The notes: generated by a model from the sequence alone, not told the origin. A stretch of 64,000 nucleotides of DNA from an uncultured Alphaproteobacteria bacterium (GCA_903831255.1 CAIKWZ010000043.1:1-64000), one strand, 5' to 3'. Shown: positions 19,021 to 28,595, counted from the stretch's first letter. Numbers and translations are program-made.

Positions 19021-19583
19021 CGGCCCCTGAGACACCGCCTCTGCCTGCCCCTGGAGGCAAGATGGCCATGGACAGGCCTTTCACGCCTGTTCGACTGTGC
19101 GTGCTCACCATCTCCGACACCCGCACCGACGAGACCGACACCTCGGGGCATATCCTCGCCGATCGCATTCGCCAGAGCGGCCATGAGGTTGTCGACAAGG
19201 CGATCTGTCCGGACGATGTCAATTCGATCCGCTCGATCATGCGCCGATGGATTGCGGATCCGGGCGTGGATGCGGTTGTCTCGACCGGCGGAACCGGTCT
19301 GACCGGACGCGATGTGACCCCGGAGGCGGTTCGTCCCCTGTTCGATAAGGAGATCGACGGTTTCAACATCGTCTGGCACATGGTGAGCTATAACAGCGTC
19401 GGATTGTCGACCCTTCAGTCGCGCGCTTGCGCAGGGGTCGCCAACGGCACCTTCATCTTCTGTCTGCCCGGATCGAACGGCGCCGTGAAGGATGGATGGG
19501 AGAAGATCATTCGCTGGCAGCTCGACAGTCGCCATGCCCCCTGCAACATGGTCGAGCTGATGCCGCGTCTGATGGAGAGCTGA
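19017..19583 (+). CDS. moaB: Molybdenum cofactor biosynthesis protein B
   Basis: A 188-residue MoaB/MogA-family protein that adenylylates molybdopterin before metal insertion. The motifs are VLTISDTRTDETDTSG, the nucleotide-binding VVSTGGTGLTGRDVTPEAV, and FCLPGSNGAVKDGWEKI. The first about 25 residues (Pro-rich) precede the conserved core. ATG 19017 overlaps the moaE stop by 4 bp, and an internal ATG (MAMDRPF) is an alternative. MoaE, MoaB, MoaA and MoaD in one run, all facing right, point to a Moco operon. MoaC, MoeA and MobA are not in this window. Confidence 0.93.
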   Translation: MTAPETPPLPAPGGKMAMDRPFTPVRLCVLTISDTRTDETDTSGHILADRIRQSGHEVVDKAICPDDVNSIRSIMRRWIADPGVDAVVSTGGTGLTGRDVTPEAVRPLFDKEIDGFNIVWHMVSYNSVGLSTLQSRACAGVANGTFIFCLPGSNGAVKDGWEKIIRWQLDSRHAPCNMVELMPRLMES

Positions 19584-19635
19584 CGTCTCCCAAGGCCGGC
19601 CTGAACTGCGGATTTCGTAAACAAGGAGAAGACAC

Positions 19636-20652
19636 GTGCAGAATAGACGTCTCGGTTCGAGCGCAATTTACGTCTCCGACATCTGCATGGGCACTATGAC
19701 CTTCGGCAGTCAGGCGGATGAGGCGATGTCCCATCGCATTCTCGATATGTCCTTCGAGGCGGGTATCAACTTTTTCGACGCCGCCGAGACCTATCCTGTG
19801 CCGCCCAAGCCGGAGTATTGCGGCCTCACCGAGGAGATCCTCGGCCGCTGGATGAAGACGCGCTCGCGTGATGCGCTCATCATCGCCACAAAGGTCTCCG
19901 GACCCAGCCATGTCTGGTTCCGGTCTCCCCAGAGGGCTGGCATGACGGCCCTCGACCGCCACAATGTCGTCGCTGCGGTCGAGGCCAGCCTGCGTCGGCT
20001 TCAGACGGATTACATCGACCTGTACCAGACCCACTGGCCCGATCACGGCGCACGTTACGAGGATGCACTGCGCGCCCTCGACGATCTCGTATCGGCGGGG
20101 AAAGTTCGCATCACCGGATGTTCGAATGAGACCAGCTGGGGGCTGATGAAGGCGCTTTCGGTCTCCGACGCGGGCGGCCTCCAGCGGTATGACACCATTC
20201 AGAACAATTTCTCTCTCAACAACCGCCGCTTCGAGGACGAGCTTGCCCAGGTATGCCGGAAAGAGGGCGTGAGCCTCATACCCTATTCTCCGCTCGCGGG
20301 CGGGGTTCTGTCGGGAAAGTATCAGGATGGAGCGCGCCCTGAAGGGGCCCGGTTCACCAACTATCTCAGCATGGAAGGCCGTCAGAACGCGATGGCCCGT
20401 CGCTTCGTCAATGAAAAATCACTCGCCTCCACGGCGAAATTCGCCGCTATCGCGGCTGAGGCCGGCATGTCGCTGGTCACTCTGGCCACCGCCTGGAGCA
20501 AGGCCCATGACTTCGTCGCCTCGACCATCGTCGGGGCCACCCATGTCGATCAGCTGCCGGATATTTTCAAGGCCGCCGAGGTCACGCTGACGCCTGAGAT
20601 CATGAAGAAGATCGACGCAGTCTCCCGTGAGATCATGTACCCGATGGGGTGA
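19636..20652 (+). CDS. Aldo/keto reductase
   Basis: A 338-residue NADPH-dependent aldo/keto reductase with a TIM barrel. The start is GTG 19636, placed 8 bases after AAGGAG. Visible residues are the catalytic Asp/Tyr in [10 protein letters not shown], Lys in LIIATKVSG, and His in LYQTHWPDH. The cofactor-binding [15 protein letters not shown] and C-terminal [12 protein letters not shown] are also there. It resembles the Tas/YajO branch. It sits inside the molybdenum cofactor run, 52 bp after moaB and overlapping the possible GTG start of moaA, so it is probably co-transcribed. I know of no Moco role for this family. Substrate unknown. Confidence 0.88.
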   Translation: MQNRRLGSSAIYVSDICMGTMTFGSQADEAMSHRILDMSFEAGINFFDAAETYPVPPKPEYCGLTEEILGRWMKTRSRDALIIATKVSGPSHVWFRSPQRAGMTALDRHNVVAAVEASLRRLQTDYIDLYQTHWPDHGARYEDALRALDDLVSAGKVRITGCSNETSWGLMKALSVSDAGGLQRYDTIQNNFSLNNRRFEDELAQVCRKEGVSLIPYSPLAGGVLSGKYQDGARPEGARFTNYLSMEGRQNAMARRFVNEKSLASTAKFAAIAAEAGMSLVTLATAWSKAHDFVASTIVGATHVDQLPDIFKAAEVTLTPEIMKKIDAVSREIMYPMG

Positions 20653-20705
20653 GGACTGAGCCCGGGCTCGACTTCGGCTCCGATAGCGCTAACCTTGGTC
20701 CCGTC

Positions 20706-21782
20706 ATGGCCCATACTCTGATCAATGCGCGTCCGGTCCCCGCAGCCGGCGCCTCAGCGACCGAAGGCGGAGCGCCGGCCGTGCGGCCGGCGGCCGGGCT
20801 GGTCGACACCTATGGTCGGCGCGTCCGTTACCTGCGCCTGTCGATCACCGACCGGTGCGATCTTCGCTGCGTTTATTGCATGCCGGAGCGTATGACCTTC
20901 CTGCCGAGAAAGGATTTGCTGAGTTTTGAGGAGCTCGACGAACTCGTGGCGGCTTTTGCCTCCTTCGGTGTGGACAAGCTGCGCGTCACCGGCGGCGAGC
21001 CGCTTGTGCGAAAGGACGCGATGGAGCTGATGGCGCGGTTCTCGCGTCATCTCGGCGCCGGGCTGAAGGAGCTCACCCTCACCACGAACGGGACCTTGCT
21101 GGCCCGCCATGCCGGAGAGCTGTCCGCTATCGGCGTCCGGCGCGTGAATGTCTCCCTCGATACGCTTCGGCGCGACGTGTTCGAGCGTCTCGCGCGTCGC
21201 GACAGCCTGGACGATGTCCTGCGAGGGATCGATGCGGCTATCGAAGCGGGCCTTCATGTGAAGCTCAACACTGTGGCGCTGGCAGGGATCAACGAAGCGG
21301 AAATCCCGGAGCTCATCACATGGGCTCATGGTCGCGGCGCCGATATCACCCTGATCGAGACCATGCCGATGGGCGAGGCCGAGACCAACCGTGTGGAGGA
21401 CTATCTTCCCCTCGACCGGGTTCGTGAGGGCCTTGAAGAGCGTTTCACCCTTTCCGACATCCCCTTCACCACCGGCGGTCCCTCTCGCTATGTGCGCGTG
21501 GAGGAGACCGGGGGTCGTTTAGGTTTCATCACGCCGCTCAGCCATAATTTCTGCGAGAGCTGCAACCGGGTTCGGGTGACCTGCACCGGGAGACTTTACA
21601 CCTGCCTCGGACGGGAGGACGGGGCTGATCTTCGGGAGGCGATGCGCAGCGATCCATCGGGTGAGAGCCTGCGAGCCGCGATCCTGTCTGCGATCGAGCG
21701 CAAGCCGAAGGGCCATGACTTTGACGCCGGGCGTCTCTCGACGCCGGCGTCTCCCCGCACGATGTCGCACACGGGCGGATGA
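20706..21782 (+). CDS. moaA: GTP 3',8-cyclase
   Basis: A 358-residue radical-SAM enzyme that performs the first step of molybdenum cofactor synthesis. The N-terminal [4Fe-4S] cluster motif is CDLRCVYC (C51, C55, C58). The C-terminal cluster is [18 protein letters not shown] (CX2CX13C). The protein ends in Gly-Gly, which is essential in MoaA. The start is ambiguous. GTG 20649 overlaps the aldo/keto reductase stop (GTGA) and would add 19 residues; ATG 20706 ([10 protein letters not shown]) lacks a strong ribosome site. Even from 20706 about 30 residues precede the conserved [19 protein letters not shown]. moaD overlaps its end by 4 bp. Confidence 0.94.
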   Translation: MAHTLINARPVPAAGASATEGGAPAVRPAAGLVDTYGRRVRYLRLSITDRCDLRCVYCMPERMTFLPRKDLLSFEELDELVAAFASFGVDKLRVTGGEPLVRKDAMELMARFSRHLGAGLKELTLTTNGTLLARHAGELSAIGVRRVNVSLDTLRRDVFERLARRDSLDDVLRGIDAAIEAGLHVKLNTVALAGINEAEIPELITWAHGRGADITLIETMPMGEAETNRVEDYLPLDRVREGLEERFTLSDIPFTTGGPSRYVRVEETGGRLGFITPLSHNFCESCNRVRVTCTGRLYTCLGREDGADLREAMRSDPSGESLRAAILSAIERKPKGHDFDAGRLSTPASPRTMSHTGG

Positions 21783-22036
21783 TCATGCGCGAAATCCTCC
21801 TCTTCGGTCGTCTGCGGGGAGCGTTTGGAGACGAGCCGCTTCGTCTCCCGGAGGGCGTGCACACCGCAGCCGAACTCCGGCGGCGCCTGCAGCAGGATCA
21901 CCCTGAGATCGCCGAGCGGTTGTCTCCGTCCGCGATGAAGATTGCAGTCAATCAGACCCTCGTTTCGGATGAGGACGCAGCCCTTCTCTCTCCGGGCGAT
22001 GAAGTCGCTCTTCTGCCGCCCTTGAGCGGGGGATGA
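21779..22036 (+). CDS. moaD: Molybdopterin synthase sulfur carrier subunit
   Basis: An 85-residue ubiquitin-fold sulfur carrier. It ends PPLSGG, the C-terminal Gly-Gly that is adenylylated and converted to thiocarboxylate for use by MoaE. The core [13 protein letters not shown] and [15 protein letters not shown] match the family. Its ATG overlaps the moaA stop codon (ATGA), so it is translationally coupled. An internal ATG two codons later (MREILLF) is possible. Confidence 0.92.
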   Translation: MIMREILLFGRLRGAFGDEPLRLPEGVHTAAELRRRLQQDHPEIAERLSPSAMKIAVNQTLVSDEDAALLSPGDEVALLPPLSGG

Positions 22037-22076
22037 CCCGCGACATGACCCGATCCGCAAGGCGAGGCCGCGGCTG

Positions 22077-22580
22077 ATGTCCGAGGTGAAGCCTGTCATT
22101 TATGTCGATGCGGATGCATGCCCGGTCAAGGAGGAGGTCTACCGCGTCGCCCGGCGTCTGGGGTTCGATGTGCGCGTCGTCGCCAACGCCTTCATCCGCA
22201 CCCCTCCCGACCGTACCATTCGCTTTGTCCAGGTTGAGGCGGGACCGGACGCGGCGGACGACTGGATCGCGGAGCGGGCGCACGCCGGCGATGTCGTGGT
22301 CACCTCCGACATTCCCCTCGCTGCGCGGGCTCTGGAACGTGAAGCGGAAGCGGTGTCTCCGATCGGGCGAACATTTACGCGGGACATGATCGGCGACGCT
22401 CTCGCCTCCCGCGCGATCATGGAGCATGTCCGATCCTTTGGCGGCATCGCTTCAGGCCCTGCGCCCTTCGAAGCTCGCGATCGGTCGCGATTTCTTGGCG
22501 CGCTCGACGCTGCAGCGGTCCGCGCCTTGCGGCGGCGGGGGGCCAGACCTGATCCCTCAGCCGGCGAGTCGCAGGGCTGA
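22077..22580 (+). CDS. YaiI/YqxD family protein (DUF188, UPF0178)
   Basis: A 167-residue member of the DUF188 family, which has a PIN-like fold. Conserved acidic positions are visible in VIYVDADACPVKEEVYRVA and in DVVVTSDIPLAARAL, as in the nuclease-like core. A conserved GRTFTRDMIGDALASR follows. The biochemical function is not established. It starts 40 bp after moaD and may be co-transcribed with the Moco genes. Its last 24 bp overlap the 3' end of the convergent monooxygenase gene. Confidence 0.85.
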   Translation: MSEVKPVIYVDADACPVKEEVYRVARRLGFDVRVVANAFIRTPPDRTIRFVQVEAGPDAADDWIAERAHAGDVVVTSDIPLAARALEREAEAVSPIGRTFTRDMIGDALASRAIMEHVRSFGGIASGPAPFEARDRSRFLGALDAAAVRALRRRGARPDPSAGESQG

Positions 22581-24050
22581 CGGTTCGGGATTTGAAAACT
22601 CCAGCGCCGGATCCTCAAGGGCGCCGTGGCGAAGCGTCATGATGTCGAGAATGTAGTTCTGGTGAAGTTTCCAGGGTCGCTTTTCTCCCTGCTTGGGAAA
22701 GCGTTCGAGGGAGCGCTGGACATAGCCGGAGGAGAAGTCGAGCCACGGTTCCTCGCCCATGCCGGCCTCACGATTGCGGGGCGTGACCTGCCGGAGGCCT
22801 GTCTGGTCCATACGTCGGAGCAGCCGGCAGACATGCTCGCATGTCAGATCCGCCTTCAGCGTCCACGAGGCGTTTGTGTAACCAAAGACAGATGCAAGGT
22901 TGGGTACCCCCTCATACATCATCCCCTTGTAGGTCAGCGTCTTCGTCATATCGACCGGGCGTCCGTCAAGACTGACCTGCATGCCGCCGAGGAAGAGAAG
23001 CTCGAGACCGGTCGCGGTGACGATGATGTCCGCCGGGAGTGTCTGACCTGTTTTCAGCCTTACGCCCTCAGGCGTGAAGCTCTCGATTTCCGAGGTGACG
23101 ACGGACGCTCGTCCCTCCCGGATCGAGGCGAACAGGTCTCCGTCGGGAACAAGACACAGACGCTGTGCCCACGGATTATAGCGCGGCGTGAAATGCGTCT
23201 CGACATCATATCCTTCCCCGAGCTCCTTGCGCACGAGGTTGATAAGCATGGATTTGACTTTTTCGGGCTGTTTGCGCGAGGCGCGGAACATGTACATTCC
23301 CATGAGCACGTTCTTCCATCTCGCCAGTGAGTAGGCGAGGCGGGTCGGGAGGAGCTTGCGCAGGGCGTTGGCGATCGGATCCGAAGACGGTCGCGAGACG
23401 ACATAGGTGGGGGATCTCTGCAGCATCGTCACGTGTGCGGCGGTGCGGGCCATTTCCGGAACAATGGTGACGGCGGTGGCGCCGCTTCCGATCACGACCA
23501 CGTTCTTTCCGGCGTAATCGAGATTTTCGGGCCAGAACTGGGGGTGAATGATCCGACCGCGAAAGTCCGACGAGCCTGGAAAGTCCGGCGTATGCCCGGC
23601 GTCATACCGATAATACCCGCTGCACATCATCAGAAAACCGCAGGTGTAGGTTTCTGCGCCCCCCTCGGGAAGGCTGGTCGTCACGGTCCACAGCGCATGC
23701 TCGCTCGACCAGTCTGCGGACACGACCCGGCGCCCGAAGCGGATATGACGGTCGATCCCGGCATCCTTGGCCGTATCGGCGACATAGGATCGGATGGCCG
23801 GGCCGTCGGCGATCGCTTTGGCTTCCTTCCAGGGTCGGAAGGAATAGCCGAGGGTGTACATGTCGGAATCCGACCGGAGGCCGGGATAGCGAACGAGGTC
23901 CCATGTTCCCCCGATCGCTGAACGGGCTTCGAGAATGGCGTAGGTCTTTCGGGGATGGGTTGAGGACAGGTGCCATGCCGCGCCGACGCCCGACAGTCCG
24001 GCTCCTACGATCAGGACGTCGAAGTGCCGTTCCTTCTCCACGACTGCCAT
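22557..24050 (-). CDS. Flavin-containing monooxygenase (Baeyer-Villiger type)
   Basis: A 497-residue NADPH/FAD monooxygenase. The FAD-binding GAGLSGVGAAW lies at the N-terminus. The BVMO fingerprint FxGxxxHxxxW is present as FRGRIIHPQFWP near residue 160, followed directly by the NADPH-binding VVVIGSGATAVTIVPEM. It resembles the EthA-like branch, which oxidises ketones to esters and can activate thioamides. Length (about 490) fits that branch. No signal peptide is present. The gene is tail to tail with the DUF188 gene and overlaps it by 24 bp. No transcriptional regulator sits beside it. Confidence 0.9.
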   Translation of the reverse strand: MAVVEKERHFDVLIVGAGLSGVGAAWHLSSTHPRKTYAILEARSAIGGTWDLVRYPGLRSDSDMYTLGYSFRPWKEAKAIADGPAIRSYVADTAKDAGIDRHIRFGRRVVSADWSSEHALWTVTTSLPEGGAETYTCGFLMMCSGYYRYDAGHTPDFPGSSDFRGRIIHPQFWPENLDYAGKNVVVIGSGATAVTIVPEMARTAAHVTMLQRSPTYVVSRPSSDPIANALRKLLPTRLAYSLARWKNVLMGMYMFRASRKQPEKVKSMLINLVRKELGEGYDVETHFTPRYNPWAQRLCLVPDGDLFASIREGRASVVTSEIESFTPEGVRLKTGQTLPADIIVTATGLELLFLGGMQVSLDGRPVDMTKTLTYKGMMYEGVPNLASVFGYTNASWTLKADLTCEHVCRLLRRMDQTGLRQVTPRNREAGMGEEPWLDFSSGYVQRSLERFPKQGEKRPWKLHQNYILDIMTLRHGALEDPALEFSNPEPSALRLAG

Positions 24051-24156
24051 TCCAGGATCTCCTCAGGTCTGACGCCGCCCTGGGCGCGCAGACACAGAAG
24101 CAGGTTCCTGCGTCCTGCGAAAGCTGTTCCTGAGGATATCAGCCTGGGAAGCAACA

Positions 24157-24188
24157 CCCCCGGGGCCCGCAATGGCAGGACCCGGGGG
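24157..24188 (-). other. GC hairpin after the SPFH/RHH operon
   Basis: CCCCCGGG (24157-24164) and CCCGGGGG (24081+100 to 24188, that is 24181-24188) form an 8-bp stem with a partly paired 16-base loop. It lies about 95 bases downstream of the ribbon-helix-helix stop on the minus strand. The downstream sequence TGTTGCTT is only weakly U-rich, so it is at best an imperfect terminator. Confidence 0.35.
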
Positions 24189-24282
24189 GAGGCGGTGTGG
24201 AGACTGGATCCGGCAGCCTGTCAGGATCCGCCCGGAGGGACGGATCGGATCGTCGCCCGAGGCGGCTCGCAGGAGCGTTCCT

Positions 24283-24459
24283 TCAGTCCTTCCCCTCTTC
24301 GCTGTCCTGCGGTCTGCGAAGCCGCCGCTGGACCGCCTCCCGAAGCAGGAACTCCATCTGGGCGTTCACGGAACGAAGGTCCGAGGCCGCCATGCGCTCG
24401 ATGTCTGCGTAGAGCCGCGGATCAAGGCGCAGGGGAAAGGACTTGCGGGGTGCGGACAT
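24283..24459 (-). CDS. Arc-like ribbon-helix-helix DNA-binding protein
   Basis: A 58-residue protein: [20 protein letters not shown] gives the basic beta-strand (KSFPLRLD) that would contact DNA. It is followed by the two helices, with [20 protein letters not shown] and QRR. This is the Arc/MetJ (RHH) fold, and such proteins bind palindromic operators as dimers of dimers. ATG 24459 is chosen because the residues before it in the open frame are unlike the family. It starts 8 bp after the SPFH gene stop, so the two are one operon. The two palindromes before that operon are obvious candidates for its target, which is inference. Confidence 0.8.
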   Translation of the reverse strand: MSAPRKSFPLRLDPRLYADIERMAASDLRSVNAQMEFLLREAVQRRLRRPQDSEEGKD

Positions 24460-24467
24460 GGTCAGGC

Positions 24468-25352
24468 TCAGGAATAGAGGGTTCCGGCATTGACCACGGG
24501 CTGCGCCTCGCGTTCCGCGCACAGGACGACCAGAAGGTTGGACACCATCTGCGCCCGGCGTTCGTCGTCCAGATTGACCACTCCCCGCGAGCTCAGCTCG
24601 CTCAGGGCGCTCTCAACCATGCTCACCGCGCCGTGAACGATCTTCTCCCGGGCTGCGAGGACCGCATCGGCCTGCTGCCGACGAAGCATGGCCCCGGCGA
24701 TTTCGGGCGCATAGGCGAGGTGGGTGATGCGCGCCTCGTCAACCTCAACGCCGGCGACGCAAACCTTGGATTTCAGTTCTTCCTGGAGCTCGGCCGCGAC
24801 CTTTTCCGCGTCGGAACGCAGCGTGGGTTCGTCCTTCTCCCCGTGATCGTAGGCGTACCGAGACGCGATGTCCCGAAGGGCCGTTTCGATCTGCACATGA
24901 GTGAAGGCGGAGTAATCCTCGACATCGAACAGCGCCTGGGCGGCGTCCTCGACATGCCAGACGACGTTGGCTGCAATCTCAATCGGATTGCCCCGCTTAT
25001 CGTTCACCTTGAGCTTCTCGGATGTGAAATTGAGGCGGCGCAGGCTGATTTTCTTGCGGGTATACCAGGGCAGAACCCATCTCAGTCCGGCCCTCCGGTC
25101 GACCCCTCTGTAGTCGCCAAACAGGAGGATGGCGGTCGCCTGGTTCGGTTGCTGGGTATAAAGCCCGAAGAGGGTGAAGACGCCAATCGTGAAACCCGCC
25201 ATCGCCGGCAGCGGCGGCCCGTCGTTGTCAGTCAATATCGCCGTATGGAGGATCCAGGCGACCGAGCCGCCGAGAACCAGAAGGGCGACCAGAAGGGCGA
25301 GCCCTCCGCTGGGGCTGGAGTAGGGTTTTTCTCGCGTGACGGTCACGGTCAT
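24468..25352 (-). CDS. SPFH domain membrane protein
   Basis: A 294-residue protein with two hydrophobic segments near the N-terminus (about 18-41, [18 protein letters not shown], and about 50-66). An SPFH/Band-7 domain follows ([53 protein letters not shown], and a Glu/Ala-rich helix ending in [20 protein letters not shown]). SPFH proteins oligomerise at membranes into cage-like microdomains. The ATG 25352 is preceded by AGGAG at 9 bases. It is followed after 8 bp by a ribbon-helix-helix gene. The exact role is unknown; the link to that regulator is the best clue. Confidence 0.82.
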   Translation of the reverse strand: MTVTVTREKPYSSPSGGLALLVALLVLGGSVAWILHTAILTDNDGPPLPAMAGFTIGVFTLFGLYTQQPNQATAILLFGDYRGVDRRAGLRWVLPWYTRKKISLRRLNFTSEKLKVNDKRGNPIEIAANVVWHVEDAAQALFDVEDYSAFTHVQIETALRDIASRYAYDHGEKDEPTLRSDAEKVAAELQEELKSKVCVAGVEVDEARITHLAYAPEIAGAMLRRQQADAVLAAREKIVHGAVSMVESALSELSSRGVVNLDDERRAQMVSNLLVVLCAEREAQPVVNAGTLYS

Positions 25353-25380
25353 CAAACGTCTCCTGACAAAATTGAGATCT

Positions 25381-25406
25381 AAGTGATATCACTTCAATAT
25401 CGATAT
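25381..25406 (-). promoter_or_regulatory. Double palindrome upstream of the SPFH/RHH operon
   Basis: AAGTGATATCACTT (25381-25394) is a perfect 14-bp palindrome. ATATCGATAT (25397-25406) is a perfect 10-bp palindrome 2 bp later. Both lie 29-54 bp upstream of the SPFH ATG, in an AT-rich patch unlike the surrounding GC-rich DNA, so they probably overlap the promoter. The likely binder is the ribbon-helix-helix protein of the same operon (inference). Confidence 0.6.
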
Positions 25407-25590
25407 GAAATGCCTTGTCGTCAACTTTTTTGTTCCTGAAACGGCGCCCCAAAGCTCGGCGTGTCATTGGCTCAAATGCGGAGCGGACGCTCTGACCTCA
25501 TCGTGATCAGGCCCCTGAGCCCATCCGCGCTTGCCTTTTGCCGCATCACCCCGCTATCTGCGGCGGGATGAAAATGCAGGGGCGAGCGGG

Positions 25591-27123
25591 ATGAAAGACA
25601 TCGTCGAGGCGCTTGAGAAGAAGCGGGCCGAGGCGCGTCTGGGGGGTGGCTCCAGACGTATTGAAGCCCAGCACGCCAAGGGCAAGCTCACCGCTCGGGA
25701 GCGGATCCAGGTTCTTCTCGACGAGGGCTCGTTCGAGGAATGGGACATGTTCGTCGAGCATCGCTCGAGCGAGTTCGGCATGGCCGAAAACCGCATTCCC
25801 GGCGACGGGGTCGTCACCGGATGGGGAACCATCAACGGCCGCGTGGTGTATGTTTTCTCGAAGGATTTCACCGTCTTCGGCGGTTCGCTTTCACGGGCCC
25901 ATGCTGAAAAGATCGTCAAGGTCCAGAAGGCGGCGGCTCGCAACGGAGCGCCCGTGATCGGTCTCTTTGATGCGGGCGGGGCGCGGATCCAGGAGGGGGT
26001 GGATTCCCTTGCCGGTTATGCAGATATCTTCATGGAGAACGTCCTGGCCTCGGGCGTCGTCCCTCAGATCTCGGTGATCATGGGCCCGTGCGCCGGCGGA
26101 GACGTCTATTCTCCGGCGATGACGGACTTCATCTTCATGGTGAAGGACACCTCTTATATGTATGTGACCGGTCCCGATGTGGTGAAGACCGTCACCAACG
26201 AGATCGTCAGCCACGAGGATCTGGGCGGGGCGAAGGTTCACGCCTCGCGCTCAGGGGTGGTGGACGGCGCTTTCGAGAACGACATCGAGACGCTGACCCA
26301 GATGCGCCGTCTGATCACCTTCCTGCCGCAGTCCAATCGCGAGAAGCCCCCTCAGCTGGCGACGTTCGACGATCCTGAGCGCGCAGAGCCGAGCCTCGAT
26401 ACGCTGGTTCCGGCCAACCCGAACACGCCCTACGATATGCTCGAGCTCATCCAGAAAGTCGCGGATGAGGGAGATTTCTTCGAGATCGGCAAGGACTTCG
26501 GCCGCAACATCCTCACCGGTTTCGGACGGATGGAAGGCAGCACGGTAGGGTTTGTGGCCAATCAGCCCATGTCCCTCGCCGGCGTTCTGGATATCGACGC
26601 CTCACGTAAAGCCGCCCGTTTCGTGAGGTTCTGCGACTGCTTCAACATCCCGATCTGCACCTTTGTCGATGTCCCCGGTTTCATGCCAGGCACGCGTCAG
26701 GAGTATGGCGGGCTGATCAAGCATGGCGCAAAGCTCCTGTTCGCCTATGCCGAGGCGACGGTGCCCAAAGTCACCGTCATCACCCGCAAGGCTTATGGCG
26801 GCGCCTACGACGTGATGAGCTCAAAGCACCTGCGCGGGGACGTTAACTTCGCCTGGCCGACCGCGGAGATCGCAGTCATGGGCGCCAAGGGCGCCGTCGA
26901 GATCATCTTCCGGGCCGAGGCGGGCGATCCCGTGAAGCTGGCCGAACGGACGAAAGAGTACGAGGACCGGTTCGCAAATCCCTACGTCGCCGCCTCACGA
27001 GGGTATATCGACGACGTCATCATGCCTCACAACACGCGCAAGCGGATCGTGCGGGCCCTTCGCACCCTGAAGGGGAAAAATGTCCGTAATCCGGAAAAGA
27101 AGCACGACAACATCCCGCTTTGA
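25591..27123 (+). CDS. pccB: Propionyl-CoA carboxylase beta subunit
   Basis: A 510-residue carboxyltransferase that moves CO2 from biotin to propionyl-CoA, making methylmalonyl-CoA. The crotonase-fold halves are clear: [29 protein letters not shown], then [14 protein letters not shown] and [13 protein letters not shown]. It ends KHDNIPL, as PCC beta subunits typically do. Asp at the substrate-selecting position suits PCC rather than MCC. ATG 25591 ([20 protein letters not shown]) is the family start; the open frame begins 60 bases earlier. The partner pccA is 6.5 kb downstream on the same strand, so the two are unlinked by seven genes. It is unlike the MCC beta subunit at 44927. Confidence 0.94.
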   Translation: MKDIVEALEKKRAEARLGGGSRRIEAQHAKGKLTARERIQVLLDEGSFEEWDMFVEHRSSEFGMAENRIPGDGVVTGWGTINGRVVYVFSKDFTVFGGSLSRAHAEKIVKVQKAAARNGAPVIGLFDAGGARIQEGVDSLAGYADIFMENVLASGVVPQISVIMGPCAGGDVYSPAMTDFIFMVKDTSYMYVTGPDVVKTVTNEIVSHEDLGGAKVHASRSGVVDGAFENDIETLTQMRRLITFLPQSNREKPPQLATFDDPERAEPSLDTLVPANPNTPYDMLELIQKVADEGDFFEIGKDFGRNILTGFGRMEGSTVGFVANQPMSLAGVLDIDASRKAARFVRFCDCFNIPICTFVDVPGFMPGTRQEYGGLIKHGAKLLFAYAEATVPKVTVITRKAYGGAYDVMSSKHLRGDVNFAWPTAEIAVMGAKGAVEIIFRAEAGDPVKLAERTKEYEDRFANPYVAASRGYIDDVIMPHNTRKRIVRALRTLKGKNVRNPEKKHDNIPL

Positions 27124-27302
27124 CGCCGAGCTCGAAGGCGCTCGGTCCGTCGGTCTTCGGGCGGGTGAGGCTTTTTTTGATTACGTTTTGGAGAGCTGTC
27201 ATCCGGTCCCGTTGTCGAGGCGTATTCCCGTCATGCGGACAGACGAGAGGTTCCAACGAGCCCTCCGACGGCCCATGGAATACCTGACGCTCAAAAGGCG
27301 TT

Positions 27303-27325
27303 CCGTCCGTGATGGTCACGGACGG
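27303..27325 (+). other. Hairpin before the FAS1 lipoprotein gene
   Basis: CCGTCCGTGA (27303-27312) and TCACGGACGG (27316-27325) form a perfect 10-bp stem with loop TGG, 34 bp before the FAS1 start. There is no U-tract right after it. It could be a leader structure of the next gene, or part of the end of the pccB transcript. A T7 tract (27172-27178) lies earlier in the gap with only a weak stem before it. Confidence 0.45.
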
Positions 27326-27358
27326 CTCTGTCCGGGTCAAACAAAACAGGATTTATTC

Positions 27359-27901
27359 ATGCGCGCTTTCCTCCCCCTGATCGCGGCGGCCGCCATCGTC
27401 GGTCTCGCCGGTTGCAATGAAGCTGCCGAAGCCCCGGCGCCGGCTCCCGTTGAAGAAGCGGCCCCGGCTCCTGAGCCTGCTCCGGTTGCGGCTTCGGACA
27501 TCGTCGACACCGCCGTTGCGGCGGGTCAGTTCTCGACCCTCGTGGCCGCCGTTCAGGCGGCTGGTCTCGAAGAAACCCTTCGCGGCGCGGGTCCGTTCAC
27601 CGTCTTCGCTCCGACCGATGCGGCGTTCGCCGCTCTCCCGGCCGGCACCGTCGAAGATCTGCTGAAGCCGGAGAACAAGGACAAGCTTGCCGGCATTCTG
27701 ACCTATCACGTTCTCGCCAGCGAAGTGCCTTCGAGCGCCGTTGCCGGTCAGACGGTTGAGCCGGCGACGGTTCAGGGCAAGACCCTCAAAGTTGTCGGCG
27801 GCGCTGACGGCGTCACTGTCAACGATGCGAAAGTCGTTGCGGCTGATGTGAAGGCGTCCAACGGCGTGATCCACGTCATCGACAAGGTTCTTCTTCCGTA
27901 A
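27359..27901 (+). CDS. Fasciclin (FAS1) domain lipoprotein
   Basis: A 180-residue protein. The signal peptide [19 protein letters not shown] ends in lipobox LAGC (Cys19), then comes an Ala/Pro/Glu-rich linker of about 30 residues. One FAS1 domain covers residues 45-180: [19 protein letters not shown] (the H1 motif), [10 protein letters not shown], and the final [13 protein letters not shown] (H2 motif). Bacterial FAS1 lipoproteins are surface or periplasmic adhesion-type proteins of mostly unknown ligand. The ATG at 27359 is chosen for the signal peptide; the open frame is longer upstream but is not coding-like. A strong terminator follows. Confidence 0.88.
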   Translation: MRAFLPLIAAAAIVGLAGCNEAAEAPAPAPVEEAAPAPEPAPVAASDIVDTAVAAGQFSTLVAAVQAAGLEETLRGAGPFTVFAPTDAAFAALPAGTVEDLLKPENKDKLAGILTYHVLASEVPSSAVAGQTVEPATVQGKTLKVVGGADGVTVNDAKVVAADVKASNGVIHVIDKVLLP

Positions 27902-27954
27902 GTCTTTGAATTTCCTCCCCAGGTCCTGACCGATCGGTTCGGACTTTCTCTCTC

Positions 27955-27990
27955 AGGCCGCCTGCAGTCTCTGCAGGCGGCCTTTTCTTT
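27955..27990 (+). terminator. Rho-independent terminator after the FAS1 gene
   Basis: AGGCCGCCTGCAG (27955-27967) pairs perfectly with CTGCAGGCGGCCT (27971-27983), 13 bp with a TCT loop, and then TTTTCTTT. It ends the FAS1 transcript before the convergent DUF2306 gene. Confidence 0.9.
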
Positions 27991-28013
27991 GGGTTGTCCG
28001 CACGCTCGAGGTG

Positions 28014-28595
28014 TCAGGAAACAAACAGGTCCCACATCAGCCGTCCCGGAAGGAAGGTGAACAGGCCGGCGATGATCAGCGCGCCGGTGAACATGCTCAT
28101 CATCGTCGATCGGTGGGCGCGAATGTTTCCCGACCGTGCGGCCATGATCCCAAGGGGAAGGGCGACCAGAGTATAGGCGCTGAGGCCATGGATCAGGCTG
28201 AAGTTTCCATGGTTCAGCTCCAGAATGAACAGGCTGGTGGCCGCCGTGGCCGTCATCATCACGGCCCACGACCAGCCGAGAATCTTGTGCAGGCGATCGC
28301 CCTTTCGTCGGAGGAGGATGCCTGCGCCGGTCGCGAGCGCAAACAGCGCTGCGCCGACATGGGCTTGCACGACCGGGCTCTGGGCGGACCAGAGGGCGAG
28401 ATCCGGGCCGTGGAAGGTCAGCCCCCGGATGTCCCTCGAGGCTGCGATAATGGCGAGGACGGCGATCAGGCTCGCCGCCGCAGCCGCGAAGAGGACCCGC
28501 GGACCTGGGCTCAGGCGAGCTGCAAGCGGTGGGCTTGATCCTTGGGGCGATCGGGCCGGCCGGGAGATTGACGCTCGGAAGGGGTTCAGGTTCAT
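28014..28595 (-). CDS. DUF2306 membrane protein
   Basis: A 193-residue inner-membrane protein with about four hydrophobic segments (VLFAAAAASLIAVLAIIAA; VVQAHVGAALFALATGAGIL; a segment from KILGWSWAVMMTATAATSLF; and LPLGIM... with MMSMFTGALIIAGLFTF). The conserved histidines of DUF2306 are present: QAHVGAA, RLHKILGW, SLIHGLSAY, and RAHRSTMM. The spacing resembles haem- or metal-binding four-helix membrane proteins, but the function of the family is unknown. ATG 28595 follows GGAGG. It is divergent from a LytTR regulator gene, which suggests that regulator controls it, or that the membrane protein controls the regulator. Confidence 0.82.
   Translation of the reverse strand: MNLNPFRASISRPARSPQGSSPPLAARLSPGPRVLFAAAAASLIAVLAIIAASRDIRGLTFHGPDLALWSAQSPVVQAHVGAALFALATGAGILLRRKGDRLHKILGWSWAVMMTATAATSLFILELNHGNFSLIHGLSAYTLVALPLGIMAARSGNIRAHRSTMMSMFTGALIIAGLFTFLPGRLMWDLFVS

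Noticed and set aside
20649-20705. GTG start of moaA overlapping the aldo/keto reductase stop
   Set aside because: It would add 19 residues unlike MoaA and lacks a clear ribosome site; it is kept as an alternative only.
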